NCBI GenBank assembly: GCA_947626715.1
Contig: CANQTG010000012.1
Span: forward strand, 1 to 41,982
DNA from: an uncultured Lachnospiraceae bacterium
GTDB lineage: Bacteria; Bacillota; Clostridia; Lachnospirales; Lachnospiraceae
Length of the DNA stretch: 41,982 nt
Reading direction: 5' to 3'
Of the stretch, positions 15,756 through 24,064 are shown piece after piece (the first letter of the stretch is position 1; every line of letters starts with the position of its first letter). Position numbers and translations under genes: made by a program. The notes under the pieces were generated by a model. That model was not told the origin of the DNA. It worked only from the letters and a program-made list of their open reading frames with translations, and did not search any database.

Positions 15756-17153
15756 ATGGAAAACATGACTCTGGAACAGATTGCGAAAGCCTGCGGCGGA
15801 CGCTTTGTGGGAGAAGAGACGGAAAAAGGAAGAGAAGCGGCGGGCGTCGTGCTGGATTCGAGGCTGCTGCGCGAGGGCGACTGCTTTATCGCGGTCAAAG
15901 GGGAACGGGTAGACGGCCATGACTTTATCCAGACGGTACTGGAGCAGGGGGCCTGCTGCGCGATCTGCGAAGCTGTCCCCAAAGGCTGCGCCGGTAAGGG
16001 GAATCTTATTCTTGTAAAGGACAGCCTGCAGGCGCTGAAGGATCTGGCGGAGTATTACCGAAGCACACTGAAGATCCCCGTCATCGGCATTACCGGGAGC
16101 GTGGGAAAGACCAGTACAAAGGAATATATCGCGGGCGTATTGTCGCGCAGGTACCGGGTGCTGAAAACGGAAGGGAATTTTAACAATGAGATCGGGGTGC
16201 CCCTGACCCTGCTGCGGATACGCAGGGAGCATGAGATCGCGGTGCTGGAAATGGGGATCAATCATTTCGGAGAGATGCGCCGGCTCAGTAAGATGGTAAG
16301 GCCCGACGTATGCGTTATGACCAATATTGGACTGTGCCATTTGGAATTTTTGGGTTCGCGCAGGGGGATCTTGGAGGCAAAATCCGAGATCTTTGAGTAT
16401 CTGGCGCAGGACGGGACGGTATATCTGAATGGAGACGACGACATGCTCCAGACCATCGAAGCGGTGAACGGAAGGAAGCCGGTTTCCTTCGGCATGGGAG
16501 AAAAAAACGATTATTATGCGGACGAGATAGAAAACAGGGGACTGCTCGGCAGCAGTATCCGCATTCATTCGCCCTCCGGCAGCTTCAAGGCGCAGCTCTG
16601 CCTGCCCGGCGAGCATATGATACGGAACGCGCTGGCGGCGGCGGCGGTAGGGACGCAGTATGGGCTGACAGAGGAGGAGATCAGCGAGGGGCTTGTGGCC
16701 GTCGGGCCGGTAAACGGACGGAGCAATATCGTGCAATGCGGCAGCCGGACGGTGATCGACGACTGCTACAATGCCAACCCCGTATCCATGCGGGCCGCTC
16801 TGGAGCTTTTAGCAGTATCCGGCGGGGAAACGGCGGCAATTCTCGGGGATATGGGAGAGCTGGGACAGGAAGAAGCGCGCTATCATCGGGAGATCGGTGC
16901 GCTCGCGGCCCAAAAGGGGATCTGTCTCTTATTGTGCGTGGGAACGCTTTCCCGCTATCTGTACGAAGGGGCCTGTAGGGAAAAGGAAAGGCTGGGACAG
17001 GATATGGAGATCCGGTACTATGAGACGCGCGATAAGCTGCTGTCTGAATTAAAAACGGCGGATCCGTTTTCCGAGAGAGCGGTCATTCTCGTAAAAGCGT
17101 CTCACAGCATGGGGTTTTCCGAGATCGTAAAGGAACTGCAGACGCTCAGATAA
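15756..17153 (+). CDS. murF: UDP-MurNAc-tripeptide--D-Ala-D-Ala ligase
   Basis: Last cytoplasmic amino-acid ligase of the Park nucleotide pathway; it joins the Ddl product to UDP-MurNAc-tripeptide. It has 465 residues in Mur-ligase order: N-terminal substrate domain (LDSRLLREGDCFIAVKG), central ATPase with GITGSVGKTSTKEYIAG (P-loop Lys118) and EMGINHFGEM, and C-terminal domain beginning near GRSNIVQCGSRTVIDDCYNANP split by strands. The ATG at 15756 has GGGAG upstream at a slightly long spacing. The last 8 bases overlap the end of plsC on the other strand. Confidence 0.96.
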   Translation: MENMTLEQIAKACGGRFVGEETEKGREAAGVVLDSRLLREGDCFIAVKGERVDGHDFIQTVLEQGACCAICEAVPKGCAGKGNLILVKDSLQALKDLAEYYRSTLKIPVIGITGSVGKTSTKEYIAGVLSRRYRVLKTEGNFNNEIGVPLTLLRIRREHEIAVLEMGINHFGEMRRLSKMVRPDVCVMTNIGLCHLEFLGSRRGILEAKSEIFEYLAQDGTVYLNGDDDMLQTIEAVNGRKPVSFGMGEKNDYYADEIENRGLLGSSIRIHSPSGSFKAQLCLPGEHMIRNALAAAAVGTQYGLTEEEISEGLVAVGPVNGRSNIVQCGSRTVIDDCYNANPVSMRAALELLAVSGGETAAILGDMGELGQEEARYHREIGALAAQKGICLLLCVGTLSRYLYEGACREKERLGQDMEIRYYETRDKLLSELKTADPFSERAVILVKASHSMGFSEIVKELQTLR

Positions 17154-17880
17154 GGGCCCGGTTCTTTTGGTACATTTCCTGAATATGCTCCCGCACGCGG
17201 GCTCCTAAGAACTTGCGGTCCTCTTTGGAGAGCGTATCGGGATAAATGGGCGTTCCGAATTCGATGATGACGTGCGCCTTTCTGATAAAGGGCAGGTGAT
17301 CCTCCCAGATGGCGCTGGAATTACAGATACAGATAGGGACGATCGGGCATTTGGCCTTTATGGCCATACGCAGGCTCCCTTCGTGAAAGGGCAGAAGCTC
17401 GTCCGGATGGCTGCCTCTCGTACCCTCCGGGAAAATACAGACGGATATGCCCGATCGGATCTTCTCCGTTCCCTCGGAGATCATCTTCATTCCTTCCTTT
17501 ATGTTCTTCCGATCCAGAAACAGACAGTGGATATTTTTCATCCAATTAGATAACAGTGGATATTTTATCATCTCCAGCTTTGCGACATAGCCCGTGGGAC
17601 GCGGGAAGCGTAAGTAGGTCAGCACGATGTCAAAGTAGCTTCTATGGTTGCTGACATAGAGAAAGGCTCCCTCTTTGGGGATATTTTCCGTACCGGTAAA
17701 ATCGACCCGCGCGCCGGAAAGAAGGACGCAGACGCCGAAAGCCCATTTGATGATCGCCTGCGAACTCCTGCTTTTTAAATCAGGATTAAATTTTCCAATC
17801 ACTTCTTCTATGATGAGCAGCGGAATGCTGAAAACCAGAAAAAGAATAACAAACGCTGACACACAAAGAAAACGAATCAT
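17146..17880 (-). CDS. plsC: 1-acyl-sn-glycerol-3-phosphate acyltransferase
   Basis: Second acylation in phospholipid synthesis, at the membrane. From MIRFLCVS the protein has 244 residues with an N-terminal hydrophobic segment (about 5-25). The catalytic HX4D box is HRSYFD (His79-Asp84), and the substrate motif is FPEGTRGS (about 150-157). ATG 17880 is chosen because GGAGGG precedes it; the frame is open further upstream without a ribosome site and would run over the promoter. A good sigma-A promoter lies at 17912-17940. The gene converges on murF with an 8-base overlap, and no terminator is visible between them. Confidence 0.93.
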   Translation of the reverse strand: MIRFLCVSAFVILFLVFSIPLLIIEEVIGKFNPDLKSRSSQAIIKWAFGVCVLLSGARVDFTGTENIPKEGAFLYVSNHRSYFDIVLTYLRFPRPTGYVAKLEMIKYPLLSNWMKNIHCLFLDRKNIKEGMKMISEGTEKIRSGISVCIFPEGTRGSHPDELLPFHEGSLRMAIKAKCPIVPICICNSSAIWEDHLPFIRKAHVIIEFGTPIYPDTLSKEDRKFLGARVREHIQEMYQKNRALI

Positions 17881-17911
17881 AACAGTCCCTCCATAAATCG
17901 CATACGATTTT

Positions 17912-17940
17912 ATTATATCCGAGCAAGGGATAATCTGCAA
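17912..17940 (-). promoter_or_regulatory. Sigma-A promoter of plsC
   Basis: Read on the minus strand: TTGCAG (17940-17935), 17 bases, TATAAT (17917-17912). The transcript would start near 17905, about 25 bases before the ATG at 17880. Confidence 0.75.
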
Positions 17941-17957
17941 TCCAATCGGGATTTTAA

Positions 17958-17983
17958 ATATACAATAAATGCATTTTGTATAT
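17958..17983. promoter_or_regulatory. AT-rich dyad, possible operator
   Basis: ATATACAA (17958-17965) and TTGTATAT (17976-17983) are perfect inverted repeats separated by 10 bases that themselves hold TGCA. The dyad lies upstream of the plsC promoter and before the PrcB-lipoprotein spacer, so it could act on either. Confidence 0.4.
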
Positions 17984-18196
17984 GAAATTGGGACAGCTCC
18001 CCAATTCCCCATCTGCGATACGCTTCGTGCGGGACGCGCAGAGATTCAGATCAGAAAATGTCTGCGAGGGCAGGCCCGGCTCCCGCACTGTGGCCTATAA
18101 GCGAGTCTTGAAAAAGACAAAAAGAAGATCAGGCCGACGGAATATTTCTGCGTGTCTTCGCATAGATTGATTACAAAGGCCGCTTTGGGAGGGAAC
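17984..18196 (+). other. Structured non-coding spacer upstream of the PrcB lipoprotein gene
   Basis: About 210 bases with no credible gene and several possible stems: AATTGGG (17986-17992) with CCCAATT (18000-18006); TCTGCG (18012-18017) with CGCAGA (18037-18042), and TCTGCG again at 18061; GTCTT-GAAA-AAGAC (about 18105-18118); and GAAGA (18124-18128) with TCTTC (18155-18159). The last two compete for pairing. Part of it faintly recalls a B12-box (CCCGCACTGTGG), but the other cobalamin-riboswitch elements are missing. Identity unknown; it could be a structured RNA leader or a decayed repeat. Confidence 0.4.
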
Positions 18197-18607
18197 ATGG
18201 AGCGAAAGGTCATACGGACGGCGCTGCTGATACTGCTGCTGTGCCTGTCTGCGGGCTGTGGGAAAAGACAGGATAAAACGGAGAAGCTGCAGGATCTGGA
18301 ATTTAAGGTGCTTTCGCAGGAGCAGCTTCCGCAGGAGCTGCTGGAACTGCTGGAAGAGAAAAAAGAGGAGAGCTTCAAGATGAGCTTTACCGACGGGGAC
18401 GATATGTATATCTGCGTCGGCTACGGGAAACAGCCGACGGGCGGCTACAGCATTGCCGTGACCGGACTGTATGAGGCGGAAAACGCGGTATATATCCATA
18501 CCAGTCTGTTAGGGCCGTCGCCGGACGAATCGAAGGAAACGCTCCCTTCCTTCCCCTATGTCGCCGTAAAACTGCGCAGGATAGAAAAAGCGGTTGTTTT
18601 TGAATAG
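18197..18607 (+). CDS. Lipoprotein with PrcB C-terminal-like domain
   Basis: A 136-residue lipoprotein: signal peptide with LSAGC lipobox (Cys21), a short charged linker rich in Glu/Lys, then a domain with YGKQPTGGYSIAV and PYVAVKLRR. The latter are hallmarks of the PrcB_C (protease-complex-inhibitor) fold. In spirochetes PrcB regulates an extracellular protease; whether this protein inhibits a protease is unknown. ATG 18197 is preceded by GGGAGGGA. The gene has no operon partner upstream on its strand. Its last codons overlap the pyrC promoter. Confidence 0.75.
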   Translation: MERKVIRTALLILLLCLSAGCGKRQDKTEKLQDLEFKVLSQEQLPQELLELLEEKKEESFKMSFTDGDDMYICVGYGKQPTGGYSIAVTGLYEAENAVYIHTSLLGPSPDESKETLPSFPYVAVKLRRIEKAVVFE

Positions 18608-18622
18608 GCCATCTTATATAAT
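18594..18622 (+). promoter_or_regulatory. Sigma-A promoter of the pyrC-pyrK-pyrD operon
   Basis: TTGTTT (18594-18599), 17 bases, TATAAT (18617-18622). The transcript starts near 18629, leaving a leader of roughly 23 bases. This is too short for a PyrR-type attenuator. Confidence 0.7.
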
Positions 18623-18651
18623 GAAAAGAAAACCACGAAGGAGAAGGAAGG

Positions 18652-19950
18652 ATGCTTCTGATTAAAAACGCCGCGATCGTAAATCCTGCCAAAGCGGGGG
18701 GATATCCGCGCACCGGGAAAGCGGAAAAGCGCGATATCCTGATCGGACAGGGCAGGATCCTGCGTATCGGGGACGCAGGGAGCTGGCGGGATATGGAAAA
18801 GACGCCGAAAGAGGAATTTGACGCGAAGGGCTGCGCGGCCGCGCCCGGCCTGATAGACGTCCATGCGCATTTTCGCGATCCCGGCTATACGTGGAAAGAG
18901 GATATCGAGAGCGGGAGCCGCGCCGCGGCAAAGGGCGGCTTTACGACGGTCGTGCTGATGGCGAATACCAAACCGCCGGTGGATAACAAGGATACATTGG
19001 CTTTTGTTTTGGAAAAGGGGAGGCGGACAGGCATTCATGTGATGAGCTGCTGCGCGGTCACGAAGGGACTGAAGGGAAAAGAACTGACAGATATGTCGGA
19101 ACTTTTGCAGGCGGGCGCGGCGGGCTTTACGGACGACGGCATCCCGCTCCTTGACGAAAAGCTCGCAAGGGCGGCAATGGAGGAAGCGGCGCGCCTGCAT
19201 ACGGTGCTCAGCCTGCATGAAGAGGATCCCGCCTATATTTCGGAGAACGGGATCCATGCGGGGAAGGCCTCTGTCTATTATGGGATCGGCGGGTCGAGGC
19301 GCGAGGCGGAGATCCGTATGGTAGAGCGGGATCTTTCTCTGGCAGAAGAGACGGGAGCTATCGTCAATATCCAGCATGTCAGTACGAAAGAAACGGTAGA
19401 ACTGATCCGAAGCGCCAAAAGAAAAGGACTCCCGATCCATGCGGAGGCTGCGCCCCATCATTTCAGCCTGACGGAGGAGGCGGCGATACGCTTCGGGAGC
19501 ATGGCCAAGATGAATCCGCCGCTGCGGGAAGAAGCGGACAGGCTCGCGATCATTGAAGGGCTGCGGGACGGAACGATAGACCTGATCGCGACGGATCATG
19601 CGCCGCACAGCAGGGAGGAAAAGGCGCGCGGGCTGACGGAGGCTCCGAGCGGTATCGTCGGGCTGGAGACGGCGCTGGCGCTTGGCATTACCTCTCTCGT
19701 GCTGCCGGGTTATCTGACCCTAGCCGAGCTGATACAAAAGATGACGTGGAACCCCGCGCGGCTATATGGTCTGGAGGGCGCTTATCTGGAAGAGGGGGCC
19801 CCGGCCGATCTGGTATTGTTTGACCCAGAGGAGCGCTTTACGGTAGACGGCTTCGTATCAAAGTCCGATAATTCCCCCTTTCTGGGAATGGAGCTGACGG
19901 GGAAGGTAAAGGCGACGATCTGCGGCGGCAGCTTTGTTTATCGGGAATAG
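18652..19950 (+). CDS. pyrC: Dihydroorotase
   Basis: Cyclises carbamoyl-aspartate to dihydroorotate (pyrimidine pathway, cytoplasm). The 432-residue length fits the class I type. Metal-binding His71/His73 sit in DVHAHFRDPG, followed by GGFTTVVLMANTKPP. The late catalytic motif is ATDHAPHSREEK, and a family-typical C-terminus follows (EEGAPADLVLFDPE). AAGGAGAAGGAAGG lies just before the ATG. pyrK follows after 12 bases and pyrD after that, so three steps of one route are co-expressed. pyrB, pyrE and pyrF are not in this window. Confidence 0.96.
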   Translation: MLLIKNAAIVNPAKAGGYPRTGKAEKRDILIGQGRILRIGDAGSWRDMEKTPKEEFDAKGCAAAPGLIDVHAHFRDPGYTWKEDIESGSRAAAKGGFTTVVLMANTKPPVDNKDTLAFVLEKGRRTGIHVMSCCAVTKGLKGKELTDMSELLQAGAAGFTDDGIPLLDEKLARAAMEEAARLHTVLSLHEEDPAYISENGIHAGKASVYYGIGGSRREAEIRMVERDLSLAEETGAIVNIQHVSTKETVELIRSAKRKGLPIHAEAAPHHFSLTEEAAIRFGSMAKMNPPLREEADRLAIIEGLRDGTIDLIATDHAPHSREEKARGLTEAPSGIVGLETALALGITSLVLPGYLTLAELIQKMTWNPARLYGLEGAYLEEGAPADLVLFDPEERFTVDGFVSKSDNSPFLGMELTGKVKATICGGSFVYRE

Positions 19951-19962
19951 GAGAAACATACG

Positions 19963-20739
19963 ATGGGACATAAGAAAAAGACGGCGGGAACTGTGATCCT
20001 TCAAAGAGAGATTGCGCCGCAGATCTTCGATATGTGGATTGAGACGGATCTGGCGCGGGAGGCCGGGGCGGGGCAGTTTGCCGCGCTGTATCCTAAGGGA
20101 GAGAGTATGCTCCTGCCCAGACCGATCAGCGTCTGCGAGACTGACCGGCAGGCTGGGCGGCTGCGGATCGTCTACCGCGTTCAGGGGAAGGGGACGCGGG
20201 AATTTTCCGCATATGCGAAGGGGGATACGGTCTTTCTCTCGGGGATCTTAGGGAACGGCTTCCCGCTCATGGAGGCGGAGGGGAAACGGGCCCTGCTCGC
20301 GGGAGGCGGGATCGGGATCCCGCCGCTTTTAGAGCTGGCGAAGGAGCTGCGCGGGGAAAAGACGATCGTCGCGGGGTATCGGGATAAGAATCTCTTCCTA
20401 AAGGAGGATATGGAAAAATACGCGCCCTTTTATGCGGCGACGGAGGACGGCAGCGCCGGGACAAAGGGAAATGTGCTGGACGCGGTCAGAGAGCGGGGGA
20501 TCGCGCCGGAGGTGATCTACGCCTGCGGGCCGATGCCGATGCTGCGCGCTGTGAAGGAATATGCCGCGCAGGCGAAGATAAAGGCGTATCTGTCTTTGGA
20601 GGAGCGTATGGCCTGCGGGATCGGGGCGTGTCTGGGCTGCGTATGCAAAACGACGAAGAAAGACGGGCACTCCCATGTGAAGAATGCGAGGATCTGCACT
20701 GAAGGGCCGGTATTTGAAGCGGGGGAGGTGGATATCTGA
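19963..20739 (+). CDS. pyrK: Dihydroorotate dehydrogenase, electron-transfer subunit
   Basis: Iron-sulfur flavoprotein that passes electrons from PyrD to NAD+. It has 258 residues: an N-terminal FAD domain with RPISV, an NAD-binding domain with LLAGGGIGIPPLLELAKEL split by a turn, and a C-terminal [2Fe-2S] domain. The likely ligands are Cys218, Cys223, Cys226 and Cys245 (MACGIGACLGCVC and ICTEG). The ATG follows GGAGAAAC. Its stop is one base before the pyrD start, an indication of tight coupling for a fixed-stoichiometry complex. Confidence 0.94.
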   Translation: MGHKKKTAGTVILQREIAPQIFDMWIETDLAREAGAGQFAALYPKGESMLLPRPISVCETDRQAGRLRIVYRVQGKGTREFSAYAKGDTVFLSGILGNGFPLMEAEGKRALLAGGGIGIPPLLELAKELRGEKTIVAGYRDKNLFLKEDMEKYAPFYAATEDGSAGTKGNVLDAVRERGIAPEVIYACGPMPMLRAVKEYAAQAKIKAYLSLEERMACGIGACLGCVCKTTKKDGHSHVKNARICTEGPVFEAGEVDI

Positions 20740-20740
20740 G

Positions 20741-21643
20741 ATGAAAACAGAAGTGACGATCGCGGGCGTGCGCCTGAAAAATCCGGTGATGACAGCTTCC
20801 GGGACCTTTGGCTCCGGGATAGAGTACAGTGAATTTGTAGACTTAAACCGTTTGGGAGCGGTCGTGACAAAGGGCGTGGCCCTAGAGCCGTGGCCGGGCA
20901 ATCCGACGCCCCGGGTCGCGGAGGTCTACGGCGGGATGCTGAACGCGATCGGTCTGCAGAATCCGGGGATCTCTGTCTTTCTTGAGCGCGATTTGCCCTT
21001 TTTGGAGGCATACGATACGAAAATTATCGTGAACGTGTGCGGGAAGACCATAGAAGAATACCTTGCGGTCGTAGAGCGGCTGGGGGACAGCAGCGCCGAT
21101 CTGCTGGAGATCAACGTCTCCTGCCCGAATGTCAAGGAGGGGGCGATCGCGTTCGGCCAGAATGCGGACTGCCTGTACGAGATCACGTCCCGTATCAAAA
21201 AGAAGGCGAAGCAGCCCATTATCATGAAATTGAGTCCCAACGTAACGGATATCACGGAGATGGCCAGAGCGGCGGAAGCGGCGGGCGCGGACGCGCTCTC
21301 TTTGATCAATACGCTTACCGGCATGAAGATCGACATTCATAAAAGGGCCTTTGCGCTGGCCAATAAAACGGGGGGACTGTCCGGCCCTGCGATCAAACCG
21401 GTTGCGGTGCGTATGGTGTACCAGTGCGCGAACGCGGTAACGATCCCGATCATTGGCATGGGCGGGATCGCGGACGGAGAGGATGCGGTAGAATTTCTGA
21501 TGGCGGGCGCGACGGCGGTCAGCGTAGGAGCCATGAATTTTCACGATCCCTATACGACGCTTAAAGTGATCGAGGGGATAGAGGCGTATATGGAGCGGTA
21601 CGGGGTGAACGATATCCATGAGCTGATCGGCTGCGTCCGATAA
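20741..21643 (+). CDS. pyrD: Dihydroorotate dehydrogenase, class 1B catalytic subunit
   Basis: Oxidises dihydroorotate to orotate using FMN; class 1B enzymes work with PyrK and NAD+. The 300-residue protein carries VTASGTFGSG-like MTASGTFGSG, the active-site loop NVSCPNVKEG with Cys128 as base (Cys rather than Ser marks class 1), and C-terminal FMN-phosphate GMGGIADGEDA. ATG 20741 (MKTEVTIAG) is chosen with GGGGGAGGTG at 20721-20730; the frame is open further upstream, but only inside pyrK. It ends 86 bases before sipL, which has its own promoter. Confidence 0.96.
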   Translation: MKTEVTIAGVRLKNPVMTASGTFGSGIEYSEFVDLNRLGAVVTKGVALEPWPGNPTPRVAEVYGGMLNAIGLQNPGISVFLERDLPFLEAYDTKIIVNVCGKTIEEYLAVVERLGDSSADLLEINVSCPNVKEGAIAFGQNADCLYEITSRIKKKAKQPIIMKLSPNVTDITEMARAAEAAGADALSLINTLTGMKIDIHKRAFALANKTGGLSGPAIKPVAVRMVYQCANAVTIPIIGMGGIADGEDAVEFLMAGATAVSVGAMNFHDPYTTLKVIEGIEAYMERYGVNDIHELIGCVR

Positions 21644-21669
21644 GACGCGGAAAAATCATAGACGGTAAG

Positions 21670-21698
21670 TCATAAAGGCCTTCGCGGCGTCATACCTT
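21670..21698 (+). promoter_or_regulatory. Sigma-E-like promoter of sipL
   Basis: TCATAAA (21670-21676), 14 bases, CATACCTT (21691-21698). It fits the mother-cell sigma-E pattern KMATATW-N14-CATACAMT at 6 of 7 and 6 of 8 positions. Transcription would begin near 21705, just before GGAGG (21716-21720). Confidence 0.6.
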
Positions 21699-21728
21699 AG
21701 TGTAGGGAAACGCGCGGAGGTATTTTTT

Positions 21729-23270
21729 ATGGAATTGATCAGGAAAAATATACATATGGATCGTATAAAGTGCAAAGCGGATACGCAGCTGACCTTAGAA
21801 GACGACAGGAACGTGCCCGACCAGAATCCTGATATGGAAAAGATCCTTGTGAAAAAGGGCGTGGTCAAGGCGGATGAGATAAAGCCGGCGGCGGATCATG
21901 TGAATGTCAAAGGGAAACTGGAGGTAAGCATTCTGTACGCGGCGGAAGATGAAACGGCCTCCCGTATGGATATCCAGCTCCCCTTTGAAGAGAGGATCTA
22001 TATGGAAGGGGCGGAGGCCTCGGACAATGTGGAGCTTGAGGCAAAACTGGAGGATCTGACGATCGACAGGATCAACTCCCGAAAGCTGAGCATACGGGCG
22101 CTGCTCTCCCTCTCGCTCTGCGTAGAGGAGCTCTACGACGAGGAGCTCGCGGTGGAGCTGTACCATGAGGACGAGATCGAGGTTCGGAAAAAACCGCAGA
22201 CGATCACAGAGCTTGCTATCTTAAAGAAGGATATCCTGCGTTTTAAGGAAGAGATGGAAATGCCGCAGAGCTATCCCAATATCTTTGCCCTGATCTGGGA
22301 GGAGGCGCAGATCGCGGAGATAGATTTTGAGGCGCTGGAAGGGGAAATCTCCGCGCAGGGAGAGATCCGGGTATTTCTGCTGTATGAAGGGGAGGGGGAA
22401 GAGCGCGCCCTGAAATGCTATGAAAAGACCATACCCTTTCGGGAGACCATAGAATGTCAGGGGTGCCGGGATTCCATGATACCGGCAATCTCATGGCGCG
22501 TCAGCCATAAGGAGGTCGAGGTACGGCCGGATTTTGACGGCGAGGAAAGGGTGGCGTGCCTAGAGCTGGTGGTCGATCTGGATATCCGGCTGTATGAGGA
22601 AGAGCAGATCGACGTGATCGCAGATGCCTATGGCGTGTCAAAGGAAGTGAAAACGGAGAAAAAAGCGGGAAACTTTATCCTGCCGCTGCTTAGATTTTCC
22701 GGGAAAACGAAGCTGACGGAACAGATGAAGCTGCCCGCTTCCCTGCCCGATATGTCGGAAATCTGTCATAGCAGCGCGGAGGCGGCGGTGGAGTCGGCAG
22801 ATTTAAGATCGGAAACTGTCGAGCTGACGGGAACGCTGACGGTGGAAGCAATTTATCTTGCAAAAGGGGAAAACAGGATAGATTCCTTTTCTCTCGAGCT
22901 TCCGTTCGTATATGAGCTGGATACGCCGGGACTTGACGATCTGTGCGAGCTGCAGGTAAAAGCCGCGCCGGAGCAGCTCGGCGTAAGTATGCTGGGCTGC
23001 CGGGAAGCGGATATCAGGGCCGTCGTCGCCTTTCATCTGTCGGGGGTGTGCCGCAGCGAGGAGGAGACCGTTTCGAACATTTCCGTTTCGGAGCCCGATC
23101 TGGATACGATCAAAGAATTGCCGGGGATCGTGGCGTATTTTGCCAAAGACGGCGACGATCTGTGGGAGCTGGGGAAACGGTATTATGTCCCGCTAGAGCG
23201 GATCCGCGAGATCAATCATTTGAGCGGAGAGCGCCTGAAGGCGGGAGATAAGATACTGATCGTAAGATAG
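21729..23270 (+). CDS. sipL: SPOCS/LysM spore coat morphogenetic protein (SipL-like)
   Basis: A 513-residue protein with repeated SPOCS (DUF3794) domains over about residues 1-450 and a C-terminal LysM domain (about 463-513; YFAKDGDDLWELGKRYYVP, then GDKILIVR). This is the layout of C. difficile SipL, which binds SpoIVA through its LysM domain and anchors the coat in the mother cell. GGAGG at 21716-21720 fixes the start. A sigma-E-like promoter 31 bases before the gene agrees with mother-cell expression. A strong hairpin at 23298-23329 ends the unit. Family assignment is firm; functional equivalence to SipL is inferred. Confidence 0.85.
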   Translation: MELIRKNIHMDRIKCKADTQLTLEDDRNVPDQNPDMEKILVKKGVVKADEIKPAADHVNVKGKLEVSILYAAEDETASRMDIQLPFEERIYMEGAEASDNVELEAKLEDLTIDRINSRKLSIRALLSLSLCVEELYDEELAVELYHEDEIEVRKKPQTITELAILKKDILRFKEEMEMPQSYPNIFALIWEEAQIAEIDFEALEGEISAQGEIRVFLLYEGEGEERALKCYEKTIPFRETIECQGCRDSMIPAISWRVSHKEVEVRPDFDGEERVACLELVVDLDIRLYEEEQIDVIADAYGVSKEVKTEKKAGNFILPLLRFSGKTKLTEQMKLPASLPDMSEICHSSAEAAVESADLRSETVELTGTLTVEAIYLAKGENRIDSFSLELPFVYELDTPGLDDLCELQVKAAPEQLGVSMLGCREADIRAVVAFHLSGVCRSEEETVSNISVSEPDLDTIKELPGIVAYFAKDGDDLWELGKRYYVPLERIREINHLSGERLKAGDKILIVR

Positions 23271-23297
23271 GGGAAAGGCCGCAAAAAGAAAGGAAAT

Positions 23298-23329
23298 GGG
23301 CGGCCGTGGGAACATTCCCGCGGCCGCCC
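23298..23329. terminator. Bidirectional terminator between sipL and the kinase-like gene
   Basis: GGGCGGCCG (23298-23306) pairs with CGGCCGCCC (23321-23329), with an inner GGGAA/TTCCC. On the plus strand TATTTTA follows; on the minus strand a T-rich stretch follows, so it can serve both convergent genes. Confidence 0.75.
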
Positions 23330-23333
23330 TATT

Positions 23334-23960
23334 TTACCGCTCGCCCATGCGGGTAAGCAGATAATGCTTGATGACCTGCACGCACTGCTCATAGCTCAGC
23401 TTTCCGGTATTGAGGCAGAGATCGTAGTGATAGGGATCCTCCCATTCCTGCCCGGTGTGGTATTTATAATATTCGCGGCGGTATTTATCCGTGGTAAGGA
23501 TATGCTTTTCGGCCTCCCTGCGGCTGATGCCGAGCCGGGCCATTTCCTTTTCAATGCAGCTTTCCATAGGAGCGTAGATAAATACGGTTATGACATTGGG
23601 ATAGGAACGCAGGACATAGTCCGCGGCGCGCCCGATACAGATGTAAGACTCCTTCTGGGCCAGCTCCTTGAGCACCTTGGCCTGATAATTGAAAAGATTA
23701 TCGTTTGAGGTAAAGTCGTCGCTCTCCGGCGGGATCAGCTCGCCGTTATACACGTTTCTGGAAACGCGATAGAGCAGGCTGTTTTTCATGTGCTCGTCCA
23801 CTCTGGCAAACAGGGCTTCGTTTATGCCGCTGTCGTCGGAAGCGAGCTGGAGGAGCCTGCGGTCGTACATTTCGATCCCCAGCTCGTCGGCGAGGAGTCT
23901 GGCGATACTGGTAGCGCCGCTGCCGCAGGTGCGGGTGATCGCGATCACAAATCTTTCCAT
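23334..23960 (-). CDS. Cytidylate kinase-like family protein
   Basis: A 208-residue P-loop protein of the AAA_26/cytidylate-kinase-like family, distinct from true Cmk. The nucleotide loop is TRTCGSGATSIARLLA (about residues 8-23), where the Lys of a classical Walker A is missing, as is usual in this family. Further conserved stretches are YDRRLL, CIGRAADYVL and RREYYKYHTGQEW. Substrate unknown. MERFVIAI at 23960 is the start, behind GGAGG; an upstream in-frame ATG lacks a ribosome site. It is downstream of the unrecognised gene at 24065-24703, with a hairpin between them. Confidence 0.85.
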   Translation of the reverse strand: MERFVIAITRTCGSGATSIARLLADELGIEMYDRRLLQLASDDSGINEALFARVDEHMKNSLLYRVSRNVYNGELIPPESDDFTSNDNLFNYQAKVLKELAQKESYICIGRAADYVLRSYPNVITVFIYAPMESCIEKEMARLGISRREAEKHILTTDKYRREYYKYHTGQEWEDPYHYDLCLNTGKLSYEQCVQVIKHYLLTRMGER

Positions 23961-23984
23961 AGATAAAGACCTCCTTGTTTTGCT

Positions 23985-24015
23985 CAAAAACAGAGGAACG
24001 GCGTTCCCGTTCCTC
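23985..24015 (-). terminator. Terminator after the unrecognised minus-strand gene
   Basis: On the minus strand, GAGGAACG (24015-24008) pairs with CGTTCCTC (24000-23993), followed by TGTTTTTG. It separates the gene at 24065-24703 from the kinase-like gene, though read-through could link them. Confidence 0.65.
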
Positions 24016-24064
24016 TCCTGTGAGCCGTATTGTTTCTATTGGCTGCGCGCAGCCTGAGACGAAG

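Noticed and set aside
18030..18165. Cobalamin riboswitch
   Set aside because: A fragment resembles the B12 box, but the GGTGAAA-type, GCCACTG and AGGAGACCTGCC elements are missing and the downstream gene has no B12 link.
17976..18170. Small plus-strand gene before the PrcB lipoprotein
   Set aside because: No ribosome site, overlaps the dyad and several stems, and the product is Arg-rich without a recognisable pattern.
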